Assembly: GCA_948099385.1 (NCBI GenBank)
Contig: CANUEZ040000191.1
Span: forward strand, 7,068,001 to 7,132,000
Direction: 5' to 3'
From: Fasciola hepatica
Taxonomy: Eukaryota; Platyhelminthes; Trematoda; Plagiorchiida; Fasciolidae
Length of the DNA stretch: 64,000 bases
Below the pieces are notes generated by a model that saw only the letters and a program-made list of their open reading frames with translations, searched no databases and was not told where the DNA came from. Below are positions 52,050 through 64,000 of the stretch, one piece after another; positions within the stretch are counted from its first letter, which is position 1; every line of letters begins with the position of its first letter. The position numbers and the translations under genes are program-made.

Positions 52050-55020
52050 TTTGTTCAACATATACAATACATGATATAGCACAATCCCCAAATTGGATTC
52101 GGCTTTCGCTTTCACTTTCAACGGTAACAATCAATTTCTCGCACACCGATCCAATCCTATGTTCCATCACTTCTCTATTTATGGGCCTAAGTAAAACCAA
52201 GGCATTCCCTTATGAACAATCCCCACACAGATTGCTCATACAATGCAATAGAGCAGTAGCAGAGTAGATTTGTATAATATGATTCTCCATGCAGCTTGAA
52301 CACTGAACTGACCATTGAAAATGATGGAAGCACTGTACAGCTGTTTGATCCGCTAAGGGAATCATGAGCATTGCACATGGACAGAGCCCACACGGGGACA
52401 CGAACAAGGGTTGGGGTGAACGAATGTCAGTCGAACACCCAAACTACAAGGCTATCCGATATGGGTCTGAACGCTTTGTTCAACATATACACTACATGAT
52501 ATAGCACAATCCCCAAATTGGCTTCGGCTTTCGCTTTCGCTTTGAACGGTAACAACCAAATTCTCGTACACCGATCCAATCCTATGTTCCATCACTTCTC
52601 TATTTATGGGCCTAAGTAAAACCAAGGCATTCCCTTATGAACAATCCCCACACAGATTGCTCATACAATGCAATAGAGCAGTAGCAGAGTAGATTTGTAT
52701 AATATGATTCTCCATGCAGCTTGAACACTGAACTGACCATTGAAAATGATGGAAGCACTGTACAGCTGTTTGATCCGCTAAGGGAATCATGAGCATTGCA
52801 CATGGACAGAGCCCACACGGGGACACGAACAAGGGTTGGGGTGAACGAATGTCAGTCGAACACCCAAACCACAAGGCTATCCGATATGGGTCTGAACGCT
52901 TTGTTCAACATATACAATACATGATATAGCACAATCCCCTAATTGGCTTCGGCTTTCGCTTTGGCTTTGAACGGTAACAACCAAATTCTTGTACACCGAT
53001 CCAATCCTATGTTCCATCACTTCTCTATTTATGGGCCTAAGTAAAACCGAGGCATTCCCTTATGAACAATCCCCACACAGATTGCTCATACAATGCAATA
53101 GAGCAGTAGCAGAGTAGATTTGTATAATATGATTCTCCATGCAGCTTGAACACTGAACTAACCATTGAAAATGATGGAAGCACTGTACAGCTGTTTGATC
53201 CGCTAAGGGAATCATGAGCATTGCACATGGACAGAGCCCACACGGGGACACGAACAAGGGTTGGGGTGAACGAATGTCAGTCGAACACCCAAACCACAAG
53301 GCTATCCGATATGGGTCTGAACGATTTGTTCAACATATACAATACATGATATACACAACCCCCAAATTGGCTTCGGCTTTCGCTTTGGCTTTGAACGGTA
53401 ACAACCAAATTCTCGCACACCGATCCAATCCTATGTTCCATCACTTCTCTATTTATGGGCCTAAGTAAAACCAAGGCATTCCCTTATGAACAATCCCCAC
53501 ACAGATTGCTCATACAATGCAATAGAGCAGTAGCAGAGTAGATTTGTATAATATGATTCTCCATGCAGCTTGAACACTGAACTGACCATTGAAAATGATG
53601 GAAGCACTGTACAGCTGTTTGATCCGCTAAGGGAATCATGAGCATTGCACATGGACAGAGCCCACACGGGGACACGAACAAGGGTTGGGGTGAACGAATG
53701 TCAGTCGAACACCCAAACCACAAGGCTATCCGATATGGGTCTCAACGCTTTGTTCAACATATACAATACATGATATAGCACAATCCCCAAATTGGATTCG
53801 GCTTTCGCTTTCACTTTCAACGGTAACAATCAATTTCTCGCACACCGATCCAATCCTATGTTCCATCACTTCTCTATTTATGGGCCTAAGTAAAACCAAG
53901 GCATTCCCTTATGAACAATCCCCACACAGATTGCTCATACAATGCAATAGAGCAGTAGCAGAGTAGATTTGTATAATATGATTCTCCATGCAGCTTGATC
54001 ACTGAACTGACCATTGAAAATGATGGAAGCACTGTACAGCTGTTTGATCCGCTAAGGGAATCATGAGCATTGCACATGGACAGAGCCCACACGGGGACAC
54101 GAACAAGGGTTGGGGTGAACGAATGTCAGTCGAACACCCAAACTACAAGGCTATCCGATATGGGTCTGAACGCTTTGTTCAACATATACACTACATGATA
54201 TAGCACAATCCCCAAATTGGCTTCGGCTTTCGCTTTCGCTTTGAACGGTAACAACCAAATTCTCGTACACCGATCCAATCCTATGTTCCATCACTTCTCT
54301 ATTTATGGGCCTAAGTAAAACCAAGGCATTCCCTTATGAACAATCCCCACACAGATTGCTCATACAATGCAATAGAGCAGTAGCAGAGTAGATTTGTATA
54401 ATATGATTCTCCATGCAGCTTGAACACTGAACTGACCATTGAAAATGATGGAAGCACTGTACAGCTGTTTGATCCGCTAAGGGAATCATGAGCATTGCAC
54501 ATGGACAGAGCCCACACGGGGACACGAACAAGGGTTGGGGTGAACGAATGTCAGTCGAACACCCAAACCACAAGGCTATCCGATATGGGTCTGAACGATT
54601 TGTTCAACATATACAATACATGATATAGCACAATCCCCAAATTGGATTCGGCTTTCGCTTTCGCTTTGAACGGTAACAACCAAATTCTTGTACACCGATC
54701 CAATCCTATGTTCCATCACTTCTCTATTTATGGGCCTAAGTAAAACCAAGGCATTCCCTTATGAACAATCCCCACACAGATTGCTCATACAATGCAATAG
54801 AGCAGTAGCAGAGTAGATTTGTATAATATGATTCTCCATGCAGCTTGAACACTGAACTAACCATTGAAAATGATGGAAGCACTGTACAGCTGTTTGATCC
54901 GCTAAGGGAATCATGAGCATTGCACATGGACAGAGCCCACACGGGGACACGAACAAGGGTTGGGGTGAACGAATGTCAGTCGAACACCCAAACCACAAGG
55001 CTATCCGATATGGGTCTGAA
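52050..55020 (+). repeat. Two copies of a 4-monomer unit (~1699 bp)
   Basis: Bases 52050-53320 correspond to 53750-55020. Shared markers are TTCACTTTCAACGG with AATCAATTTCTCG (52112 and 53811), AAACTACAAGG (52440 and 54140), CTCGTACACC (about 52563 and 54262), CTTGTACACC (52988 and 54687) and GAACTAACC (53156 and 54855). The offset falls from 1700 to 1699 because the intervening monomer at 53030 is one base short. Several private substitutions distinguish the copies. Confidence 0.8.
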
Positions 55021-56425
55021 CGCTTTGTTCAACATATACACTACATGATATAGCACAATCCCCTAATTGGATTCGGCTTTCGCTTTCGCTTTGAACGGTA
55101 ACAACCAAATTCTCGCACACCGATCCAATCCTATGTTCCATCACTTCTCTATTTATGGGCCTAAGTAAAACCAAGGCATTCCCTTATGAACAATCCCCAC
55201 ACAGATTGCTCATACAATGCAATAGAGCAGTAGCAGAGTACATTTGTATAATATGATTCTCCATGCAGCTTGAACACTGAACTGACCATTGAAAATTATG
55301 GAAGCACTGTACAGCTGTTTGATCCGCTAAGGGAATCATGAGCATTGCACATGGACAGAGCCCACACGGGGACACGAACAAGGGTTGGGGTGAACGAATG
55401 TCATTCGAACACCCAAACCACAAGGCTATCCGATATGTGTCTGAACGCTTTGTTCAACATATACACTACATGATATAGCACAATCCCCAAATTGGATTCG
55501 GCTTTCGCTTTCGCTTTGAACGGTAACAACCAAATTCTCGCACACCGATCCAATCCTATGTTCCATCACTTCTCTATTTATGGGCCTAATTAAAACCAAG
55601 GCATTCCCTTATGAACAATCCACACAGATTGCTCATACAATGCAATAGAGCAGTAGCAGAGTAGATTTGTATAATATGATTCTCCATGCAGCTTGAACAC
55701 TAAACTGACCATTGAAAATGATGGAAGCACTGTACAGCTGTTTGATCCGCTAAGGGAATCATGAGCATTGCACATGGACAGAGCCCACACGGGGACACGA
55801 ACAAGGGTTGGGGTGAACGAATGTCAGTCGAACACCCAAACCACAAGGCTATCCGATATGGGTCTCAACGCTTTGTTCAACACATACACTACATGATATA
55901 GCATAATCCCCAAATTGGCTTCGGCTTTCGCTTTCGCTTTGAACGGTAACAATCAAATTCTCGCACACCGGTCCAATCCTATGTTCCATCACTTCTCTAT
56001 TTATGGGCCTAAGTAAAACCAAGGCATTCCCTTATGAACAATCCCCACACAGATTGCTCATACAATGCAATAGAGCAGTAGCAGAGTAGATTTGTATAAT
56101 ATGATTCTCCATGCAGCTTGAACACTGAACTGACCATTGAAAATGATGGAAGCACTGTACAGCTGTTTGATCCGCTAAGGGAATCATGAGCATTGCACAT
56201 GGACAGAGCCCACACGGGGACACGAACAAGGGTTGGGGTGAACGAATGTCAGTCGAACACCCAAACCACAAGGCTATCCGATATGGGTCTGAACGCTTTG
56301 TTCAACATATACACTACATGATATACACAACCCCCAAATTGGCTTCGGCTTTCGCTTTGGCTTTGAACGGTAACAACCAAATTCTTGTACACCGATCCAA
56401 TCCTATGTTCCATCACTTCTCTATT
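55021..56425 (+). repeat. Near-reference monomers with short-length variants
   Basis: Monomers 55154, 55579 and 56002 are here. The 55154 copy combines AAATTAT, GTACATTTG and GTCATTCGAAC. The 55579 copy is 423 bp (AATCCACACAG) with CACTAAACTG. The 56002 copy is 424 bp with the ATATACACAACC deletion. CACCGGTCC near 55966 is the first of four occurrences of that variant, all in the right part. Confidence 0.85.
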
Positions 56426-59400
56426 TATGGGCCTAAGTAAAACCAAGGCATTCCCTTATGAACAATCCCCACACAGATTGCTCATACAATGCAATAGAGC
56501 AGTAGCAGAGTAGATTTGTATAATATGATTCTCCATGCAGCTTGAACACTGAACTGACCATTGAAAATGATGGAAGCACTGTACAGCTGTTTGATCCGCT
56601 AAGGGAATCATGAGCATTGCACATGGACAGAGCCCACACGGGGACACGAACAAGGGTTGGGGTGAACGAATGTCATTCGAACACCCAAACCACAAGGCTA
56701 TCCGATATGGGTCTGAACGATTTGTTCAACATATACAATACATGATATAGCACAATCCTCAAATTGGATTCGGCTTTCGCTTTCGCTTTGAACGGTAACA
56801 ATCTATTTCTCGCACATCGATCCAATCCTATGTTCCATCACTTCTCTATTTATGGGCCTATGTACAACCAAGGCATTCCCTTATGAACAATCCCCACACA
56901 GATTGCTCATACAATGCAATAGAGCAGTAGCAGAGTAGATTTGTATAATATGATTCTCCATGCAGCTTGAACACTGAACTGACCATTGAAAATTATGGAA
57001 GCACTGTACAGCTGTTTGATCCGCTAAGGGAATCATGAGCATTGCACATGGACAGAGCCCACACGGGGACACGAACAAGGGTTGGGGTGAACGAATGTCA
57101 GTCGAACACCCAAACCACAAGGCTATCCGATATGGGTCTCAACGCTTTGTTCAACATATACACTACATTATATAGCATAATCCCCAAATTGGCTTCGGCT
57201 TTCGCTTTTGCTTTGAACGGTAACAATCAAATTCTCGCACACCGGTCCAATCCTATGTTCCATCACTTCTCTAATTATGGGCCTATGTACAACCAAGGCA
57301 TTCCCTTATGAACAATCCACACAGATTACTCATACAATGCAATAGAGCAGTAGCAGAGTAGATTTGTATAATATGATTCTCCATGCAGCTTGAACACTGA
57401 ACTGACCATTGAAAATTATGGAAGCACTGTACAGCTGTTTGATCCGCTAAGGGAATCATGAGCATTGCACATGGACAGAGCCCACACGGGGACACGAACA
57501 AGGGTTGGGGTGAACGAATGTCAGTCGAACACCCAAACCACAAGGCTATCCGATATGGGTCTGAACGATTTGTTCAACATATACAATACATGATATAGCA
57601 CAATCCCCAAATTGGCTTCGGCTTTCGCTTTCGCTTTGAACGGTAACAATCAATTTCTCGCACACCGATCCAATCCTATGTTCCATCACTTCTCTATTTA
57701 TGGGCCTAAGTAAAACCATGGCATTCCCTTATGAACAATCCCCACACAGATTGCTCATACACTGCAATAGAGCAGTAGCAGAGTAGATTTGTATAATATG
57801 ATTCTCCATGCAGCTTGAACACTGAACTGACCATTGAAAATGATGGAAGCACTGTACAGCTGTTTGATCCGCTAAGGGAATCATGAGCATTGCACATGGA
57901 CAGAGCCCACACGGGGACACGAACAAGGGTTGGGGTGAACGAATGTCAGTCGAACACCCAAACCACAAGGCTATCCGATATGGGTCTCAACGCTTTGTTC
58001 AACATATACACTACATTATATAGCATAATCCCCAAATTGGCTTCGGCTTTCGCTTTTGCTTTCAAAGGTAACAATCAAATTCTCGCACACCGGTCCAATC
58101 CTATGTTCCAACACTTCTCTATTTATGGGCCTAAGTAAAACCAAGGCATTCCCTTATGAACAATCCCCACACAGATTGCTCATACAATGCAACAGAGCAG
58201 TAGCAGAGTAGATTTGTATAATATGATTCTCCATGCAGCTTGAACACTGAACTGACCATTGAAAATTATGGAAGCACTGTACAGCTGTTTGATCCGCTAA
58301 GGGAATCATGAGCATTGCACATGGACAGAGCCCACACGGGGACACGAACAAGGGTTGGGGTGAACGAATGTCAGTCGAACACCCAAACCACAAGGCTATC
58401 CGATATGTGACTGAACGATTTGTTCAACATATACAATACATGATATAGCACAACCCCGAAATTGGCTTCGGCTTTCGCTTTCGCTTTGAACGGTAACAAT
58501 CAATTTCTCGCACACCAATCCAATCCTATGTTCCATCACTTCTCTATTTATGGGCCTAAGTAAAACCATGGCATTCCCTTATGAACAATCCCCACACAGA
58601 TTGCTCATACAATGCAATAGAGCAGTAGCAGAGTAGATTTGTATAATATGATTCTCCATGCAGCTTGAACACTGAACTGACCATTGAAAATGATGGAAGC
58701 ACTGTACAGCTGTTTGATCCGCTAAGGGAATCATGAGCATTGCACATGGACAGAGCCCACACGGGGACACGAACAAGGGTTGGGGTGAACGAATGCCAGT
58801 CGAACACCCAAACCACAAGGCTATCCGATATGGGTCTGAACGATTTGTTCAACATATACAATACATGATATAGCACAACCCCGAAATTGGTTTCGGCTTT
58901 CGCTTTCGCTTTGAACGGTAACAATCAATTTCTCGCACACCGATCCAATCCTATGTTCCATCACTTCTCTATTTATGGGCCTAAGTAAAACCAAGGCATT
59001 CCCTTATGAACAATCCCCACACAGATTGCTCATACAATGCAATAGAGCAGTAGCAGAGTAGATTTGTATAATATGATTCTCCATGCAGCTTGAACACTGA
59101 ACTGACCATTGAAAATGATGGAAGCACTGTACAGCTGTTTGATCCGCTAAGGGAATCATGAGCATTGCACATGGACAGAGCCCACACGGGGACACGAACA
59201 AGGGTTGGGGTGAACGAATGTCAGTCGAACACCCAAACCACAAGGCTATCCGATATGGGTCTGAACGATTTGTTCAACATATACAATACATGATATAGCA
59301 CAATCCTCAAATTGGATTCGGCTTTCGCTTTGGCTTTGAACGGTAAAAATCTATTTCTCGGACATCGATCCAATCCTATGTTCCATCAATTCTCTATTTA

Positions 59401-59823
59401 TGGGCCTATGTACAACCAAGGCATTCCCTTATGAACAATCCCCACACAGATTGCTCATACAATGCAATAGAGCAGTAGCAGAGTAGATTTGTATAATATG
59501 ATTCTCCATGCAGCTTGAACACTGAACTGACCATTGAAAATGATGGAAGCACTGTACAGCTGTTTGATCCGCTAAGGGAATCATGAGCATTGCACATGGA
59601 CAGAGCCCACACGGGGACACGAACAAGGGTTGGGGTGAACGAATGTCAGTCGAACACCCAAACCACAAGGCTATCCGATATGGGTCTCAACGCTTTGTTC
59701 AACATATACACTACATTATATAGCATAATCCCCAAATTGGCTTCGGCTGTCGCTTTCGCTTTCAACGGTAACAATCAAATTCTCGCACACCGGTCCAATC
59801 CTATGTTCCATCAATTCTCTATT
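56426..59823 (+). repeat. 6-monomer relation (offset ~2548 bp) with TGTACAACC starts
   Basis: The segment 56700-57270 corresponds to 59248-59823. Both copies run from CCTCAAATTGGATTCGG through AATCTATTTCTCG and ACATCGATCC into a monomer that starts CCTATGTACAACC and ends ACATTATATAGCATAATCC with CACCGGTCC. A partial copy of the last part lies in the monomer at 57699. The TATGTACAACC start also marks monomers 57276, 61524 and 63643, giving extra spacings of about 2120-2125 bp (five monomers) that other markers do not fully support. Confidence 0.75.
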
Positions 59824-62800
59824 TATGGGCCTAAGTAAAACCAATGCATTCCCTTATGAACAATCCCCACACAGATTGCTCATACAATGCAATAGAGCAG
59901 TAGCAGATTAGATTCGAATAATATGATTCTCCATGCAGCTTGAACACTGAACTGACCATTGAAAATTATGGAAGCACTGTACAGCTGTTTGATCCGCTAA
60001 GGGAATCCTGAGCATTGCACATGGACAGAGCCCACAAGGGGACACGAACAAGGGTTGGGGTGAACGAATGTCAGTCGAACACCCAAACCACAAGGCTATC
60101 CGATGTGGGTCTGAACGATTTGTTCAACATATACAATACATGATATAGCACAACCCCCAAATTGGCTTCGGCTTTCGCTTTCGCTTTGAACGGTAACAAC
60201 CAAATTCTCGCACACCGATCCAATCCTATGTTCCATCACTTCTCTATTTATGGGCCTAAGTAAAACCATGGCATTCCCTTATGAACAATCCCCACACAGA
60301 TTGCTCATACAATGCAATAGAGCAGTAGCAGAGTAGATTTGTATAATATGATTCTCCATGCAGCTTGAACACTGAACTGACCATTGAAAGTTATGGAAGC
60401 ACTGTACAGCTGTTTGATCCGCTAAGGGAATCATGAGCATTGCACATGGACAGAGCCCACACGGGGACACGAAAAAGGGTTGGGGTGAACGAATGTCAGT
60501 CGAACACCCAAACCACAAGGCTATCCGATATGGGTCTGAACGCTTTGTTCAACATATACAATACATGATATAGCACAACCCCCAAATTGGCTTCGGCTTT
60601 CGCTTTCGCTTTGAACGGTAACAATCAATTTCTCGCACACCGATCCAATCCTATGTTCCATCACTTCTCTATTTATGGGCCTAAGTAAAACCATGGCATT
60701 CCCTTATGAACAATCCCCACACAGATTGCTCATACAATGCAATAGAGCAGTAGCAGAGTAGATTTGTATAATATGATTCTCCATGCAGCTTGAACACTGA
60801 ACTGACCATTTAAAGTTATGGAAGCACTGTACAGCTGTTTGATCCGCTAAGGGAATCATAAGCATTGCACATGGACAGAGCCCACACGGGGACACGAACA
60901 AGGGTTGGGGTGAACGAATGTCAGTCGAACACCCAAACCACAAGGCTATCCGATATGGGTCTCAACGCTTTGTTCAACATATACAATACATGATATAGCA
61001 CAATCCCCAAATTGGCTTCGGCTTTCGCTTTCGCTTTGAACGGTAACAATCAATTTCTCGCACACCGATCCAATCCTATGTTCCATCACTTCTCTATTTA
61101 TGGGCCTAAGTAAAACCATGGCATTCCCTTATGAACAATCCCCACACAGATTGGTCATACAATGCAATAGAGCAGTAGCAGAGTAGATTTGTATAATATG
61201 ATTCTCCATGCAGCTTGAACACTGAACTGACCATTGAAAGTTATGGAAGCACTGTACAGCTGTTTGATCCGCTAAGGGAATCATAAGCATTGCACATGGA
61301 CAGAGCCCACAAGGGGACACGAACAAGGGTTGGGGTGAACGAATGTCAGTCGAACACCCAAACCACAAGGCTATCCGATATGGGTCTCAACGCTTTGTTC
61401 AACATTTACAATACATGATATAGCACAATCCCCAAATTGGATTCGGCTTTCGCTTTCGCTTTGAACGGTAACAACCAAATTCTCGCACACCAATCCAATC
61501 CTATGTTCCATCACTTCTCTATTTATGGGCCTATGTACAACCAAGGCATTCCCTTATGAACAATCCACACAGATTACTCATACAATGCAACAGAGCAGTA
61601 GCAGAGTAGATTTGTATAATATGATTCTCCATGCAGCTTGAACACTGAACTGACCATTGAAAATGATGGAAGCACTGTACAGCTGTTTGATCCGCTGAGG
61701 GAATCATGAGCATTGCACATGGACAGAGCCCACACGGGGACACGAACAAGGGTTGGGGTGAACGATGGCCAGTCGAACACCCAAACAACAAGGCTATCCG
61801 ATATGGGTCTCAACGCTTTGTTCAACATATACACTACATGATATAGCACAATCCCCAAATTGGATTCGGCTTTCGATTTCGCTTTGAACGGTAACAACCA
61901 AATTCTCGCACACCGATCCAATCCTATGTTCCATCACTTCTCTATTTATGGGCCTAAGTAAAACCAAGGCATTCCCTAATGAACAATCCCCACACAGATT
62001 GGTCATACAATGCAATAGAGCAGTAGCAGAGTAGATTTGTATAATATGATTCTCCATGCAGCTTGAACACTGAACTGACCATTGAAAATTATGGAAGCAC
62101 TGTACAGCTGTTTGATCCGCTAAGGGAATCATGAGCATTGCACATGGACAGAGCCCACACGGGGACACGAACAAGGGTTGGGGTGAACGAATGTCAGTCG
62201 AACACCCAAACCACAAGGCTATAAGATGTGGGTCTGAACGATTTGTTCAACATATACAATACATGATATAGCACAACCCCCAAATTGGCTTCGGCTTTCG
62301 CTTTCGCTTTGAACGGTAACAATCAATTTCTCGCACACCGATCCAATCCTATGTTCCATCACTTCTCTATTTATGGGCCTAAGTAAAACCATGGCATTCC
62401 CTTATGAACAATCCCCACAGATTGCTCATACAATGCAATAGAGCAGTAGCAGAGTAGATTTGTATAATATGATTCTCCATGCAGCTTGAACACTGAACTG
62501 ACCATTGAAAATGATGGAAGCACGGTACAGCTGTTTGATCCGCTAAGGGAATCATGAGCATTGCACATGGACAGAGCCCACACGGGGACACGAACAAGGG
62601 TTGGGGTGAACGATTGTCAGTCGAACACCCAAACCACAAGGCTATCCGATATGGGTCTGAACGCTTTGTTCAACATATACACTACATGATATAGCACAAT
62701 CCCCTAATTGGATTCGGCTTTCGCTTTCGCTTTGAACGGTAACAACCAAATTCTCGCACACCGATCCAATCCTATGTTCCATCACTTCTCTATTTATGGG

Positions 62801-64000
62801 CCTAAGTAAAACCAAGGCATTCCCTTATGAACAATCCCCACACAGATTGCTCATACAATGCAATAGAGCAGTAGCAGAGTAGATTTGTATAATATGATTC
62901 TCCATGCAGCTTGAACACTGAACTGACCATTGAAAATTATTGAAGCACTGTACAGCTGTTTGATCCGCTAAGGGAATCATGAGCATTGCACATGGACAGA
63001 GCCCACATGGGGACACGAACAAGGGTTGGGGTGAACGAATGTCAGTCGAACACCCAAACCACAAGGCTATCCGATGTGGGTCTGAACGATTTGTTCAACA
63101 TATACAATACATGATATAGCACAACCCCCAAATTGGCTTCGGCTTTCGCTTTCGCTTTGAACGGTAACAATCAATTTCTCGCACACCGATCCAATCCTAT
63201 GTTCCATCACTTCTCTATTTATGGGCCTAAGTAAAACCAAGGCATTCCCTTATGAACAATCCCCACAGATTGCTCATACAATGCAATAGAGCAGTAGCAG
63301 AGTAGATTTGTATAATATGATTCTCCATGCAGCTTGAACACTGAACTGACCATTGAAAATGATGGAAGCACTGTACAGCTGTTTGATCCGCTAAGGGAAT
63401 CATGAGCATTGCACATGGACAGAGCCCACACGGGGACACGAACAACGGTTGGGGTGAACGAATGTCAGTCGAACACCCAAACCACAAGGCTATCCGATAT
63501 GGGTCTGAACGCTTTGTTCAACATATACAATACATGATATAGCACAATCCCCTAATTGGATTCGGCTTTCGCTTTCGCTTTGAACGGTAACAACCAAATT
63601 CTCGCACACCAATCCAATCCTATGTTCCATCACTTCTCTATTTATGGGCCTATGTACAACCAAGGCATTCCCTTATGAACAATCCCCACACAGATTGCTC
63701 ATACAATGCAATAGAGCAGTAGCAGAGTAGATTTGTATAATATGATTCTCCATGCAGCTTGAACACTGAACTGACCATTGAAAATGATGGAAGCACGGTA
63801 CAGCTGTTTGATCCGCTAAGGGAATCATGAGCATTGCACATGGACAGAGCCCACACGGGGACACGAACAAGGGTTTGGGTGAACGAATGTCAGTCGAACA
63901 CCCAAACCACAAGGCTATCCGATATGGGTCTCAACGCTTTGTTCAACATATACAATACATGATATAGCACAATCCCCAAATTGGCTTCGGATTTCGCTTT
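59824..64000 (+). repeat. Right-end satellite segment
   Basis: Monomers from 59824 to the partial copy at 63643. Three neighbours (60249, 60674, 61099) share AAAGTTATGG. Two of them share CATAAGCATTG. The CCATGGCATTCCC start is frequent (60267, 60692, 61117, 62390). Two-base deletions occur near 61565, 62410 and 63260. The 61947 copy has CCCTAATGAAC, also seen only at 6733. The window stops about 358 bases into the last monomer, still within the array. Confidence 0.85.
63643..64000 (+). repeat. Partial satellite monomer at the right edge
   Basis: The final monomer starts with CCTATGTACAACC and is cut by the window after the CTTCGGATTTCGC stretch. It shows no sign of degeneration, so the array continues to the right. 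It carries CACGGTACAGC and GGGTTTGGG variants. Confidence 0.97.

Larger units (their letters stand above)
1..64000 (+). repeat. Tandem satellite array, ~425-bp monomer, about 151 copies
   Basis: Every part of the window aligns to one ~425-bp unit in a single orientation. Landmarks such as TATGGGCCTA, GGTTGGGGTGAACGA and CACACCGATCCAATCC return every 423-426 bp from end to end. I placed 149 complete monomers between 361 and 63642 plus two partial ones. No unique DNA, mobile element or inversion interrupts it. Neighbouring monomers differ by a handful of substitutions, and many changes are shared between monomers at fixed multiples of the period, which indicates higher-order repeat organisation. 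This architecture is typical of centromeric, pericentromeric or subtelomeric heterochromatin in eukaryotes. The genomic position and the species are inference, because no flanking DNA is present. I do not recognise the family by name. Confidence 0.99.

Noticed and set aside
57286..63653. A clean pentamer repeat over 57-64 kb based on TATGTACAACC starts
   Set aside because: The spacing of that one marker is close to five monomers, but other markers (AATCTATTTC, CACCGGTCC, ACATTATATAGC, CCATGGCATT) follow two-, four- or six-monomer spacing, so a regular pentamer is not supported.
1..64000. Transposable element or LTR origin of the repeat
   Set aside because: No target site duplications, terminal inverted repeats, polypurine tract, primer binding site or reverse transcriptase frame. 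The unit is strictly tandem.
1..64000. A previously undescribed gene system such as a defence or biosynthetic locus
   Set aside because: I read both strands and found only satellite DNA. Nothing outside the monomer is present to encode such a system.

Overview
The whole 64 kb window is one uninterrupted eukaryotic satellite DNA array. A monomer of about 425 bp is repeated head to tail, always in the same orientation. Taking the landmark TATGGGCCTA as base 1 of each monomer, I placed 150 starts from 361 to 63643. That gives 149 complete monomers plus a partial copy at each end (1-360 and 63643-64000). By landmark spacing, 115 monomers are 425 bp, 22 are 424, 11 are 423 and one is 426. I found no unique sequence, transposable element, inversion, RNA gene, CRISPR array or credible protein gene. 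The organism is not identifiable from this sequence and I do not recognise the satellite family. A homogeneous array of this size points to centromeric, pericentromeric or subtelomeric heterochromatin of a plant or animal. A reference monomer (41561-41985) is about 44% GC by hand count, with 13 CpG (observed/expected about 0.63) and more A and C than T and G on the + strand.

The informative content is the layer above the monomer: which variant monomers recur, and at what spacing. The period changes along the array. Left part: 1-5.9 kb is a rearranged older copy of 7.6-13.1 kb. Inside it lies an apparently identical 1275-bp trimer duplication (2815-5365), and a second trimer duplication lies at 7385-9880. 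From 10.3 to 17.2 kb there are two copies of an 8-monomer unit (about 3400 bp). This passes into two copies of a 5-monomer unit (about 2124 bp) at 15.6-19.8 kb. Middle: a dimer-spaced block (21.0-22.4 kb), an imperfect pentamer pair (22.9-27.1 kb), a tetramer pair (27.5-30.3 kb), loosely ordered monomers (30.3-36.9 kb) and a trimer pair (37.7-39.8 kb) next to the most divergent monomer of the window. Right part: mostly near-reference monomers with short-range tetramer, dimer/trimer and hexamer relationships and runs of two or three sister monomers.

There is no gene network here. The biology visible is concerted evolution: unequal exchange, replication slippage at a few fixed sites, one clear chimeric monomer, and a monomer with a conserved body and a variable stretch (monomer positions about 338-385). 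That stretch also contains a degenerate CENP-B-box-like motif. The many short open frames, mainly on the minus strand, are by-products of the repeat and are not annotated as genes.
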